Assembly: GCA_030686995.1 (NCBI GenBank)
Contig: CM060685.1
Coordinates: forward strand, 26,174,065-26,238,064
Source: Artemisia argyi
Lineage: Eukaryota; Streptophyta; Magnoliopsida; Asterales; Asteraceae
Length of the DNA: 64,000 bases
Direction: 5' to 3'
Position numbers and translations under genes: made by a program. A model generated the notes under the pieces. It was not told where the DNA came from. It searched no databases and saw only the letters and a list, made by a program, of their open reading frames with translations. Every line of letters begins with the position of its first letter. Positions within the stretch are counted from its first letter, which is position 1. Positions 35,873-48,578 of this stretch are shown one piece after another.

Positions 35873-37245
35873 ATCAAATACTACAATAGTAGGGAGCCTC
35901 ATGTGAGGAGTTCATTAAGTAAGCCGTCAAGATGAGTTGTGGATTTACGAATTAAAGTGTCCTGGCTCCTCGAACTTTTAATCCATGACTTCTGAATTAT
36001 GTCGGCCCGAACGGTAGTAAGAGATATACAACCTATACATGTTTCATAAACCATTTATATTCAAAGACTTACACTATATACTAAGTACTACATCATGAAC
36101 ATTATGCAAGACATATATAGGCAATTCTTCGTATTCTTAGACGTTACTCCAAACCTAAGTCGCAACATTCTATTATAGGCTGCTCTTAGAGACTTTCACG
36201 ATTCGACTACCACTATCATTTCTCATTACATAAGCTTAAGGTGAGTCATAGCCCCTACTCTTTTTATACTTGTTTTTAACTCTTTGGGGGAGATACATGC
36301 TCAACTACTTGCTTACTTGTACAAATACTCTTAAACATTTATACTTGATTGTGTTATACTTGATTGGCATTATACTTGATTGCGTTATACATACTTGTTA
36401 CACTATACTTGCTTAATTTAAATACAAGATTCGTAGTTACGTGCATACATAATACTCTATTATGTCGGAGAGGTATTGGTAGTACTCATGGGAAGATGCC
36501 CCCTACCCTTGTGTCTATACTTGACCTTGGATGACGTAGTACTATTTGGGAAGATGCCCCCGCCCTTGTGTCTATTCTTGACCTTGGGTGAATATAATCC
36601 GGTGCATTATGTAAACTATCTTTTAGCAGTGGGTTGTGAACACACAGGTTACAAGTCTCTTATGGCGGGACTTGCAACTGAGTGGATTCACGATGCCTTT
36701 GCTGTGCGAATATTCTTTTAAGGCTTTTCAACTGTTTTAAGACAAACTCTATGAACTCACCAACCATTGTGTTGACACTTTAGCATGTTTATCTCAGGTT
36801 AGTAAGACGATAGCTAGTGCGTGGAACTTAGAGTCAAGCTGCATATTCTGAAGACTTACGCTTTTATCATTTACCATTCAAAACATTTTGTATACATTTA
36901 TGTATCATACTTTGGAATCTCATGTTTGTAACTCGGAATTTATTAATCGAATGGTAACTTTTCAAAACGTCTCATTTAGAGTTCGTTTTCTATACCTTGT
37001 ACTTTGTATTATGAAGTAGCACCCCTATGACACAGTCTTCCGCTGCGGTATTTTGGGGGTGTTACATGAAGTTTTTCATAATATCAATTGTTGTTAACTT
37101 AGGTATAAAATTGTTGAATCATGAAGAAAGCAAATTAGTAGTAAGAAGTTGCAGCGTGCGTGTTTTTAATTCTGACAGATATGAAGAAACAAACAAGTGT
37201 TTTGTGCCGATTGTTTGAGTATTAACTGATTGATGTTTCTTACAG

Positions 37246-37640
37246 GATGTTTGATGGACCAGGTGGTCCATATGTGTTGTTCGCTGAAAAAGATGCCCGC
37301 AGAGCTCTAGCAAAAAATGTCTTTTGAAGAGAAAGACTTAACAGTTGAATTGCCTTGGTTTATTCGAACTTGACGCGTTAAGAGACCAGGAATACAAGTT
37401 CATGAGCAATGATGCTAAAGTTGGAACCATAAAAACCACCCAAAAACTACACCTGAGCCATCAAATGCTGCTCAACCTGTCGAGACCAATGCAACTCAAG
37501 TTGCTGACACCATTGCCGAGTCTGTCGCAACACAATCACTGTGGCTGCAACAGCTGCTCTGATCATCCATCAGAATGTAATCAAATGCCTTTGCAATTGG
37601 CATTTGTATCGGGTTGCTTTAGGACAAGCTGAATGCCTAT
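37246..37640 (+). pseudogene. Membrane steroid-binding protein (MSBP/MAPR family) fragment
   Basis: After a TTACAG acceptor the frame reads MFDGPGGPYVLFAEKDARRA then LAK; a one-base insertion shifts it to MSFEEKDLT, and a further shift leads to LFELDALRDQEYKFMSNDAK and VGTIK. These match the C-terminal half of the cytochrome b5-like haem/steroid-binding domain of plant MSBPs (family pattern 'YGPGGPY-LFAGKDASRALA', 'FEEKDLTGD', 'LDALQDWEYKF'). The preserved splice acceptor means it was not retro-copied. Two frameshifts make it non-functional. Confidence 0.8.
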
Positions 37641-37842
37641 GGTAAAATGATAATATTGCATTATGCATTTTTTTTTAATTTCAATAATTGGTTTATGCCA
37701 CTTGAGTTTTGAATATAACTGACATTTTTTTAGAATTTATGTATTTTAAAAAACCAACATTTATAGTTATTTTCGCGCCAAAACCCCGTGCGTGCGTGTC
37801 AAGTAAGTTTGGGTTTTTGACATTGTGAACTGTTTTGAATGG

Positions 37843-39267
37843 TGATGAGACGAAAAGTGTACCGCTTTTGGGGGGGGTCATTTAAACCCAAAGTCGAGAT
37901 TATTTGATCAAATATTGCCCTAAATCGTTCATTTTGTCATTTTAGGTACCTTTGATAGGAAATTTGGAAAGGAAACATTTTGGACGTTTTTGGAGCGAAA
38001 AAGTGAAGAAAATGACAAAGTATCAAAATCATGCTGAAAATTGTACCTGACGGCGTCAGGGATTGCATGTGACACCGTCACTCCTTGACAAAGAGGTGGA
38101 TAAATCAAGTTATACATGATGCGCCAGAGAGGTTTTTGAAGAATTGTACATGACGGCGTTACCAAGGCCATCAAGAGTAATTTGCACGTGACGGCCAAGA
38201 CCAAGTTTACACATGACGACATCAGAAGTGGATCTAGGCAATACGATGATAATTTTGGCGGTGAGTTAAAGGCGTCAGACCTTACTCTTGACGCCGTCAG
38301 AGTGTAAAATCTATATATACTATTCTAGTTTTCATTCATTGGGTGCAACTTTGAAGGGAGAAAACCCTAGACGAATTTTACTGTATTTTTGAGGGTTTCA
38401 AACCCTTGTTTCATCCATGCTTAATTGAAGATAAGTTTTCCAACAATCATTCAATATGTTTATGTGTTGTTTGATTATATCTTATGATTGTCTTCTCTTT
38501 AACATGCTAGGCTAGGTTTTCTTTGTGTTTGCTTAGATGTAATGAAACTTAGATATTGATTATTGGTTGGTTGTTTGTTTATAATTGTTGTGGATGAATG
38601 ATTTCGATGTTAGGCTTAAGAAAACTATCAGACTTCCAATTGGTAACTCGCTTGAACGTCTTAAAAAACATGATCGGAGGTGTACTACGATAAATTGGTT
38701 ATATTTAATGCATAGGTAACTACTAATGAGGCCATGTTAGGAGCTAGTAGTCGGCTCAACATAGGAAGAGGTAGAAGCTTATAGAGTTAGGGAAGATCGT
38801 ACACGGCCCTACGAATGGTATTAAGGAATATAACCCGTCATCCATGCAATTGTAACAAACTAATCAACCGGTAAAAGATAGCTAGGGAGTAGTGAAATCT
38901 AAGTAAACACATTTTCTATTATTATTGTTTTTGCCACATTTACTTTAAGTTCATTTTATTTTATTTTGATTGCATCTGTAGTTATTTGAGTTAGTTTACT
39001 AGCAACTAATTCCGCCCACTCCTTCAAAACCCGAGATTTTTATTTGCTTTCCTTAAAATATAAAAATAATCATCCCTCACCTCTAGACCTAGTTTAATTG
39101 AGTTTTAACCCTAGCGAACACTATTCTTTGAGTTGAACGATCAATCCCCCGGTACTTACCACTATACTATACTACAACGGTCAGGTACACTGCCTGGATG
39201 GGATTGCAAGCCTCTTGAGATCCCTTGAGAGGTAAAACCTTTTGCGAGGGCGCAATTCCACGCATCA
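37843..39267 (+). mobile_element. Athila-like solo LTR (1425 bp, TSD AATGG)
   Basis: TGATGAGACG...CACGCATCA, flanked by AATGG at 37838-37842 and 39268-39272. Aligns over its full length with the LTRs at 42093-43453 and 56790-58231, including the TGACG palindrome cluster (38047-38309), the TATATATA box after it, and 'cctagacgaat'. It is more diverged than those two, hence older. Confidence 0.93.
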
Positions 39268-39272
39268 AATGG

Positions 39273-40544
39273 CATGCTAATCAAGTTGGCAATCAGTTGT
39301 TGCAGGTATGAATCTATAGGTTTTGGAAAAGCCTATTACGAGAAACAAGAGGCTGTAAATGTTAGACCAAGCTATATTATGAGTCCGTTAGACGTTAAAT
39401 GAAGCTATATTATAAGTTCGTTAGGCGGGCATTGGCAATTTTGATAAAAGGTGATATTTTGAGTTTTACGTGTTTATATGCATTTATAATTATTTTCTAA
39501 AGATTTTTTTGGGTGTTTGGATCTTTTTCAGTCCACAAAAAACTGAGATTTCGGGTTTAATAAAGAATTTGCAAGAAGTTGTGGAGTCGATGCAACATTG
39601 GCGAAAGTTAGATAACTTCTGAAACCGTAATGTCATTCGACTGGAACCTAAGGCTGATCAAATAGTTGTGTTGTGTCATATGTAAGCTGGCCTACGCTGA
39701 TCAAATGGTTGTGTCATAACAACCAAACAACTGAAAAAGATCTATGTTATCCACAACCAATATCTTTACGTGATATCCTCACCTAATCCGGTCCTAGGGT
39801 TCGACTAAGAGACTTTCTCTTGACTCTGATGCACTGACAATGAGAAGGAAAGAACAACGCATTTATGATGATTGTATAAAAAGGCATTAGTTTTCTTATC
39901 AATTACAATATATTAGAATCATATTAGTTTTTATAGAAGTTTTTTTTAGGTTAAGCTATTTTTTTCATGTGTTCGACCGAAAAACTTCTCGGCACCCTAT
40001 TATAACTTATTGAACAACAATACGACCAAATCACCTTATTGTTTTTGTTTTGAAATCAAAATTACGAATAGTACAAATTTGATTTAATTGTTTCGATTTG
40101 GGTGTGGGGGTGTGAATGTGTGATTGAAGTTCTACTTTGAAAAAAAAAAGAGCAAAGAGTAAGAGATTTGATGATTTTTAAGTTTTAGTTTCGAATTCTG
40201 AACGATGTTATTATTTTTCAATCTAAATATAATTCAACCATAAATGTATAAGTGGTTTGTTTAATCCAATTGGTGGTTCTATGACAATCGTGAAACGGGT
40301 TCTGTAACTATGAGGGAAAGGGTGACGGGTGTTTGCATTCATTTTTGTTTTTTTGCATTTGTCATAATGGAAAGGTGTATATCCGTCATGTTTGAAACCT
40401 GGGTAGTTGGAATTTGTCCATTGTCCATTGAGGGTCCGCATGCATATCTTATTGGGGAAAGCAAGATATAGTATACATATATTCAAGTTTCAATCACTAT
40501 AGAAGCCGAGAGTTAGAGCGAGAGATCATTCAAAGGGGTAAGCT
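39273..40544. other. Intergenic, no gene recognised
   Basis: AT-rich; no exon with splice context and family resemblance, and no transposon terminus found. Confidence 0.4.
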
Positions 40545-40653
40545 ATGAGTTCTATCCTAAGTAAGGACAATATCAAAGTTACTTTGGTGAATATATCTGT
40601 CGAAAAGAATATTGATGTTTGCACAGTTGGAAGTGCTTTTGACTTTCTAACAG
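40545..40653 (+). pseudogene. Unidentified exon-like segment
   Basis: ATG-initiated frame MSSILSKDNIKVTLVNISVE... running to a CTAACAG|GTTTGT donor (36 codons plus one base). Start, open frame and donor suggest a first exon, but no partner exon is evident. It may be a further scrap carried with the Pumilio and MSBP pieces, all on the plus strand. Confidence 0.3.
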
Positions 40654-41659
40654 GTTTGTTTCAATTAGATGTCGCTCTTTAGTATGTTTTCTCTTTTTTA
40701 TTCATTCTTGGTTTTAGCTATCATTTTAATGGAATTTTACTAAAATGAAGTTTTTGGAGGGACTTAGACTTAAACAGAAACTTATTATTGAAAGAAATTC
40801 CTTTATCCCTTAGTAATTTAACTAAGGCAAGCTTTTGATTTTTTTAAAGCCTAATACATCACAAAAAGATGTGCTAAGTTGTTTAGCTGCTAAAAGTTGT
40901 TGTCGCCAAAATTCATTCACCAAACAACTGAATCTCTATGAGATGTCATATTATGCAATTTCACATGATAAATTTGATAGAACTGGACTTTCAAAAATTT
41001 AATTATTGACGCATTTTACCATTACTAACCTTTTGTTGTAAGCTTTTGCAGAGGGAAGTAGGCGCAATGAAGGAAAAAGAGTAAGCATCAGATAAATCTT
41101 TTGAAGAACAATAACTGCAGAGTCTTTGAGGCTAATATTCCACCTTCTACCCTGGGTAGAAGCCGAGCCTCTCCAGAATGTGACTTCTACGGAGGTATTA
41201 AGTTGTTGTGCTAGCATGTGATGATTCATGGAACCTATAGATATATACTTCAAGTAATTTTGTATACACATGAATGTATCAAGTTCTTACTGATTCAATA
41301 AAAAAGTAAAACCGCGTTATTCGAAGTTAAATCATCATGTAATACGGTAAATATGTACCATCACACAGAGACGAGAAATGTTCCGGATAGAAGGTGTAAG
41401 AGACATGCAATTATGTGGCAAACAGAGATTTTGCAATCATTCTGGAAACCGACGAAATCAATAATTTTGTATCTAAACATCTCGCCGCGAAGTGACGAAA
41501 TCAATAATTTTAATTTTGTATTTAAACATCTCGCAGAGAAGTGCAGGTCTTAATACCTCGTGCATTACTATTTGAGATCCCTACAAAAGAAATTTGAATA
41601 AGATAATTATTAGTTTTTTAATAAATAACATTACATTATTAAAAAAATTAGAAAAAATC
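40654..41659. other. Intergenic, no gene recognised
   Basis: AT-rich; 41440-41535 has a short duplicated phrase ('gacgaaatcaataattt'). Confidence 0.4.
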
Positions 41660-41686
41660 CCGCGCGTGCGCAGGCATTATAACTAG
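41660..41686 (+). mobile_element. Helitron 3' terminus (plus strand), 5' end not found
   Basis: CCCGCG-CGTG-CGCAGG hairpin (one mismatch), then CATTATAA, CTAG (41683-41686) and T. Hairpin-spacer-CTAG|T is the Helitron 3' signature. The body must lie to the left, where Pumilio, MSBP and unidentified gene scraps all share this orientation; the 5' TC was not located. Confidence 0.65.
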
Positions 41687-42296
41687 TATAGATAAATAAA
41701 GTTAACAAAAGTGATGATCCTTGTATATTTTCATGTTGAAAAGCTTGCGTGTCATATGTTTCCACTTTGTTAATTGTTTTTTGAGCTTAATTTACTGCTA
41801 GTACGTATGTATTATCCATGGTTATGTGGCGCGTTATTTATACATCTATATGTAAATAATTTTACTAAAATCTATGTGTTCTTTATCGTTCTAAACAAGA
41901 AACATCTAACCTATAATGCATGTAAATACTATATGATTAACGATGTTAGCTTGCTATTGATGTTCTATGGTATTTTACGAGCATGTAATTTTCTTTACAT
42001 CCCCTTTGATTGCTTATCCATTAAATGCTTAAGTTTTTATTATCAATCGATCATTAACTAATATTTTTAATCCTTATTATTAGTTGATTTAGTGATGAGG
42101 CGAAAAGTGTACCGCTTTTAAGGGGTCATTTAAGCCCGAATTCGATGTTATTTGATCAAATATTGCCCTAAATCGTTCCTTTTGTCATTTTAGGTACTTT
42201 TGAGGAAGAATCTGGAAAAGGAAGCATTTTGGACGTTTTTCGAGCATAAAAGTGAGTAAAACGGCAAAGTCTCAAATTTCCTTGCTGGAATAGTAC

Positions 42297-42548
42297 CTGA
42301 CGGCGTCAAGCTTTTACACGTGACGGCGTCAAGAGTTACAAAAGAGGTGGATATGGAACTAATAACGTGACGGCCTAGAAAGTTTGCAAGCTTATGGCCT
42401 GACGGCGTCACCAAGGCCGTCAGGGTCCAATTACTAGTGACGGCCCAGAGTATTTCTCCACATGACGGCGTCACAAATAGATCTAGGCAATACAATTTTT
42501 ATCATGGCGGCGAGTTGACGGCGTCACAAGTTAATACATGACGCCGTC
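42297..42548 (+). promoter_or_regulatory. TGACG palindrome array in the 5' LTR
   Basis: Same array as in the 3' LTR (56995-57247): repeated TGACGGCGTCA-type near-palindromes followed closely by TATATATAG. TGACG is the core of bZIP (TGA-class) binding sites. Confidence 0.6.
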
Positions 42549-43459
42549 AAGATGTAATATCTATATATAGTTTTCCAATTTTCATTCATTAGTGTGCAAC
42601 TTTGAGCGAATAAACCCTAGGCCGAATTTTATCAACTTTTCAAGGGTTTCAACCCCTCAATTCTTCCATTATCAATTGAAGATAAGTATTCATTCAAATT
42701 ATTCAATATGTTTATCTGTTGTGTGATTATATCTTATGCTTGTCTTCTCTTTAACATGCTAGGCTAGATCTTAATTGTGTTTGCTTAGATGTAGTGAAAC
42801 CTAGATATTGATTATGGGTTGATTGTTTGTTTATAATTTTTACGAATGATTGTATTCGATGTTAGGCTTAAGAAAATTGGCAGACTTCCATTGGTAACTT
42901 GCTTGAACGTCTTAAGAAATATGATCGGAGGTGTACTACGATTTTTTGTTGTATTTAATGAGTAATAGAATTCTAATGATCCCATGTTAGGAGCTTCTAA
43001 CGGCTCGACATAGGAGTGAAGTAGGATCTTATAGAGTTAGGGAATATTGTACACGACCCTACGACTAGTATTAAGGAATATGACCCGTCATCCATGCAAT
43101 TGTAACAAGCTAATCAACCTGTAAAAGATATCTAGGGAGTAATGAAATCTAAGTAAACACAACTTTCCTCATTATTGTTTCCACCACATTAGTATAATTA
43201 GTTTAATTTTCATTTCTTTTATTTTATTTTGATTGCATCTTTAGATTAACTGGGTTAGTTGGCTAGCAACTAATTCTGTCCACTCCTTCAAAACCCGAGA
43301 TTTTACTTGCTTTCATAAAAATATAAAAATACACAAAGAATAATCCCTCACCTCTAGACCTAGTTTAGTAGGCTTTCTAATCCTAGCGACACTATTCCTA
43401 AGTTGAACGATCAATCCCCCAGTACTTGTCACTATACTATACTACAACGATCAAGTTTT

Positions 43460-43478
43460 TGGCGCCGCAGCCAGGGGA
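43460..43478 (+). promoter_or_regulatory. Primer-binding site of the Athila-like element
   Basis: TGGCGCCGCAGCCAGGGG follows the 5' LTR after AGTTTT, as in Athila/Tat elements primed by tRNA-Asp-like sequences. Confidence 0.8.
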
Positions 43479-44239
43479 ATAGTTATTGTCTAGGTTAGGA
43501 TTTCTTTTTATTAGGTCTACTTGCTAGATTCCTTTCTAGTAATATTTTTATTTTTATTTTTAGGTTTCCTTTAGCCTATCTGTCACACCCCGCCGAAGGC
43601 GGAAATACGAGGTGCAACGAAATCAATATACATTGCCAAAGAGAAATAGAACAATACCATAATTTACATTAAAGGAAAAGTATATCATTACAACGTTGTT
43701 ATAGCCGACATTGGCAACTTAAAATATAAAGTTTGGTTCCCAAAAGATAGCATTTTAGTACTTAATGATCAGTAGTGACATGTGAAAACTTCGTTATGCA
43801 AAGACCTTGAAGAAAAGCTTACTGATGATCACCTGAAGTGCATGAGAGAAAACGGGTCAACTATGAAAATAGTTGGTGAGCACACAAGTTTAATATAATA
43901 TGAAAAACCATTTGAGAAAGTTCGCAAGGCAAAGGCATTGTAAATCCACTAAGTTGCAAATCCCGTCCATACAAAACTTGCAACCTATGTGTTCACAACC
44001 CCTTGTAGGTAAAGCATTATGTCTTGTAGTCAAGCACACGCGGTCATAATAAGTCACAATATAAGCACCACATATATAATAATGTATGCCAGGCAAAGCC
44101 ACTAATTAAATAATATGCATCCCGTAACATAGTGGACGAGAGGTTGGCCGACCTCTAATAGCGCTATCCATATTACTAATAGGTGTCGAACAATGCGAAT
44201 GTACGAACAGTACATCATACAACTATTATATACAATTAA

Positions 44240-44401
44240 GAATGCTCCGAACATGGGAGATTTCGCACGCTCCGCCAATAAGGCGAGACTTTAGGTCAAG
44301 AACGCTCCACCAATAAGGTGAGCCTTTGCACGCTCCACCAAAAATGGCGAGACTTTAGGGTTAAGAACGCTCCACCAAAAATGGCGAGACTTTAGGTCAT
44401 A
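44240..44401. repeat. LTR minisatellite (ACGCTCCACCAAAAATGGCGAGACTTTAGG-type)
   Basis: Units of ~30-35 bp ('cgctccaccaataaggcgag' + actttaggtcaaga) in the left LTR. The right LTR has one more unit (49255-49450). Confidence 0.85.
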
Positions 44402-46864
44402 GTACGTATGGTACATTAAGTTCAAAAGTTCAAGTCAAGTTCAAGAGTTCAAAACAAGTTATAAGGTCAAGACAAGTCAAAAGAGTTCATAATAATCAAA
44501 GGGTTCAAAACAATGTTCAAAGAGTTCAAGTAATAATTCATGCATCCACCCCAAAGCGATTAAAATAGTTAGAAAAAGGGGTTCGTGAATACTCACCTTA
44601 TGCAACAGATACAAAAGGCTAGTGATTGAACAGAAATAGGCTCGATTCCCTAACAGCAACCTAATGTGAATGAAGTGTTTCCAATGTAAGAAATGAAACA
44701 ATGTTACACATGCGTATACGTACGTTATCAATACCACTTGTAGTTTTTGAAAATAACGTCTATCGTTTAGTGTTTTATTAGTAAATATAACGTTTTCGGC
44801 GTAGTTTAACCTTGTTCTAACTTTAAAAAAAATATGTCCAAACGGCTTCACAAAACTAGTCGTGAAATATAGTACTTTAAGTGTTAATGTTCAAGCTCGG
44901 CGTTTTTGAAAACCTTGTAATAATGTCTAGATGTAGTCTTGTTTAACTTTTGATTGTACGTGCCTCGAACGATAAGAAATATAGCTCCAAATGTTGTTAC
45001 TTGAAAAATATAATGTTTAACACTTAGAAAATTCAATTATAGCAAAGCTGCCAAAAATATATATATTTCGTCAAAGTTCAAATGCTTGTATCTTCTTCGT
45101 TTTAAGCTTGTTTTCTACGTTCTTTATATCCCCGAAATCGTGGGACAACATACTAATATATTTTTGATAAGTCGGGACGGCTAGATTACGGCTAATGCTT
45201 CAGATTTGCCATTGAAAAACGTGGGACAGCAAGTAATTTTCTGAAAATATAGTTTTCGTCGCTAACATAAAAACATCTTATCTTCCTCGTCGTAAATGAT
45301 CTTTTAGCGATTCCAGCGGCTACGGTTTCGTTTTTGAAAGTATTTCCGGAATATGAAAACCAAAAATTCGCCACAGCCCCTGGATTTTCTGGATTTGGCA
45401 AAAATGGACAGTAGCTTTTTAAAGTTGTCAAAAATCACTTTTCTAGTTTCAAATCCTTATCAAATCTCTTCAATACACCACAAAACTAGTCTAATCCTAC
45501 CATACACCTTCTTAGGGTGTCATGGGGTCCTAGTATCCACAAAAATTAGTAGGTTATCAAGGGAATGATCATAGGATTTTTATAAACTCATAATAATCAA
45601 AATACTTGAAAAGTGGTATAAATAACATAAGTAAGTTGCATATCATATTATGAATAAAATAAAAGTATGAAAAGATCAAAAATTTACTTGAAACTTACTT
45701 GATGCTTTTGAAGGATTTGAAGATGGTTATGTTAATAACTTTGAGGTTTTTATTTCAAAACCTTAACTAGATTACTAATGGAACTTGATAAACACTTGAA
45801 CTTGAAAAAAAAAATTATGGATTTCTCTTCCTTTCTAATTATGGTCGAACCTTGAGATGAGGTAGAAAGGATATGTGTTTTGTTTTTTATAGTTTAAGAT
45901 ATTATGTAGAAAAAGGATGAGTATACTTGAACTATTTAGCAAATATCTAGTATTTAGGGCAAAGTAGTAGTTAAGAAGTCAAATTGAAGCAAACTTGTGA
46001 ATTCTTACATAAAATAGGTCGACATATGTATATTTGTGATAGGGAAATGCTAGTTTGCTTGGAAATTAATTGTATCTTTAGTTATTTAGTGTATATAATG
46101 TGTTACGTTGTAAGTTTTGGGTACCGGGTTAGCTAGAAATCAATTTTAACGGAACGAAATGGAATATATTAAAGTCGTAAAAATTATAAAATTACGTTTC
46201 TCATAAGTAACGGGTGAATAAATATTTGTCTTGTTGAAATTACAGAAAACCGTCGTAGTTATAAACATTTAGAGATACGTATATCAAATAAATTCAAAAC
46301 GTCGGTTAAGTTAAGAATATAACTCTTATATCATTATAACGAGTGTAAAAATATGTTAGGACCATAGTCGGGATTGTCGGATCAATTATTCAAAATAATA
46401 GCTCATAGGTTAACGTTTATTAGATAGATAACCGTAAGTATACAGAAATGATGCAAACTCACGCATGAATGACAAACTATTTTCGGGAGTGAATAGTGTT
46501 TTGTGAATAGTAAAATTTTTGAAAAACATCTCAATATCACTAACCGACTCCAAAAACGATGAATAGTGAAATGATGAATAGTGTTTGGTGAATAGTAACT
46601 GATGAATAGTAAATTTGAAAAGTTCAGGAAATAAATGAAGACGTGGAAAATTACGGGTTGTTACATTCTACCAGCCTTAAAAGGAATATCGTCCTCGAGA
46701 TTCAGTTCGTTCATTCTATGGATGTATGTGATCGTGGTCAAATTTGATGAGGCAACTAAGGTCGAAAACACTAGGTCTCGGATTATATCAATGTCGTGAA
46801 CTTGGTAAGAAATGGAAATAAGTCATGCACTCAACATAAAGGGGTACTGGAGTGAGGAGGTCGT

Positions 46865-48105
46865 TCAAGAGAATGTACCTGGTATGTTGTAATGGTTCTG
46901 CGGGGTTAAATGATTCCCTAGGAAGTAAGCTCTACCACGTGCGGGGGGAATCTCAATGTTCTGATCTTGAGGGCCTTCAACTGCCAACGCCAGGTTTGGA
47001 CGATTCTGTCCTTGGTTGGGAGTTCTTTTCAACTTTGGACAAGTATTCCGGAGATGATCCAAGCTTCCTCACTCATAACATGCTGGCCTTTGTCCTTGGT
47101 TTACAGTCCTGTTTGAGCAATTTCGCATGAAGTGGCCCATCTGTCCGCATTTGGTGCATCTTGGGCAGTCTCCTGAGTGGTGGTAGTTACATCGAGTGCA
47201 CATAGGATGTGGACCGGCATATCTTCTGGGCCCTTGAGTTGTTGCTCTGTAGTTTCCCATTACTCGTTGTCTCTTGTCCTGTTGGTCTTGATCACGGTTT
47301 CTTTGCTGATCTCCCTGTCTCTTTCGTCCTCCATCGTTTCCTTTTGTTAGTTCACCAGACCTGATCACATCATTTGTCAAGCGGTATGCCATGCCCACAG
47401 CAGCTTGCAGAGTGGTTGGGTTTGGTGAAGTGACATCCCTCCTGATTTCAGGGATCAACCCCCAAACATATCGATCGATCAGCTTCTCCACAGTGGAGAC
47501 CATATGAGGAACCATCCTAGTCAGCTATTGGAAACGGGCCGTGTACTTGTCAACTTCTACTCCTACCATTAAGTGGGGAACTATCCTAGTCAGCTATTGG
47601 AAACGGGCCGTGTACTTGTCAACTTCTACTCCTACCATTAAGTGGTTCCAAAATTCTGCTTCCAGCTTCTGTACTTCATCTTTTCTGCAGTACTCGTCAG
47701 TTAGAAATTTCTTAAATGCTTCCCAAGATAATCCATTTGCAGCTTCCCTTCCTCTGGTCTGTAGCTGGTTGTTCCACCAAGTCAATGCTCGACTCTGGAG
47801 TAGACCCGCAGAGAATTCGACCTTATCCCCTTCAGCACATTTCGTGCTACTAAGTTTCGACTCAACATTCTCAAACCATGATAGCAGTCCAATGGCACCC
47901 TCGGTGCCATAAAATTCCATTGGCTTGCATGTCATGAAAGTCTTATAGCTGCATCCCGACCGTTGTTCGAGGTACCTGCTCCATTATTAGGTCGTCCAGC
48001 ATCAATGTGTGCAACAATCTGAGTGAGGAGGTCTGCTAATCCAGCAACACTGTCATTCGGGCCTTCATTGTTATTACGTCCTGGGGGAGTGTTCATTGCG
48101 GCCAT
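46865..48105 (-). pseudogene. Broken Gypsy gag (Retrotrans_gag plus zinc knuckles)
   Basis: ATG at 48105 (MAAMNTPPGRNNNEG). A frameshift near 47940 links to the capsid region (MEFYGTEGAIGLLSWFENVE, ALTWWN, DEYCRKDEVQKLEAEFWNHL). A 69-bp in-frame tandem duplication (about 47511-47579 / 47580-47648) doubles HLMVGVEVDKYTARFQ, each copy ending in an in-frame TAG. The frame resumes into [16 protein letters not shown], a CX2CX4HX4C knuckle ([14 protein letters not shown]) and a second knuckle whose Cys is replaced by TGA. Homologous to Del/Tekay-type Gag nucleocapsid-forming proteins. At least a frameshift and three stops, so inactive; the sequence ends where protease would begin. Confidence 0.85.
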
Positions 48106-48578
48106 GGCTCTGTGATAGACCAAAAATAGTTGGTTGAGTGAGCGATACATGAACGATGACGGATGATGTACGGTACAATGACAGTCGTGACATAGAGATC
48201 GCAAAATGATGGAAACAAAGGCATGCTTAATCTAACGAGGCGTAAGGTAGCAAAGAGAAAGCATATTCATAAATGCATATATAAGGTACGGTAACACAAT
48301 CGCGAACATATAAACAGGTTATGCATACCCACCCGACCAATGCAATTTCAGGTGACCAGACTCTCTAGACCTGACCAAACATGATCTTTGACTACTATTC
48401 CCTTCATCGCATAATTCTTCCTGAATTATGCATAGGTGATCAGGCTATGCATACTTGAGGATTAATGATGCAATGCTAGGACTAGTCGACTCGTATGATT
48501 TTTGGTATTTAAGAAAAACGTTATTTTGGTTATAGTTGCGGTTTTTATTTTAGAAAAATCGGCATTCTCTATAACCTC

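Larger units (their letters stand above)
27283..37066 (+). mobile_element. Solo LTR (~3035 bp net; 27283-28072 + 34822-37066), TSD TGAAG, split by a younger element
   Basis: Starts TGTAACAATTC at 27283, ends GGGTGTTACA at 37066, flanked by TGAAG at 27278-27282 and 37067-37071. The two parts are the plus-strand version of the LTRs found inverted at 28073-34816, and together they have the full LTR length. The middle is occupied by that element plus its duplicated CCACA. No internal region, PBS or second LTR of its own remains, so it formed by LTR-LTR recombination. An (AT)n run lies at 35792-35870. Confidence 0.93.

Noticed and set aside
44477..44851. 124-codon minus-strand ORF in the Tekay-like LTR, repeated at 49529
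   Set aside because: It lies in LTR sequence, is truncated in the second copy (86 codons), and has no recognisable domain.
47541..47912. 123-codon plus-strand ORF opposite gag
   Set aside because: Antisense shadow of the recognisable Gag capsid region.
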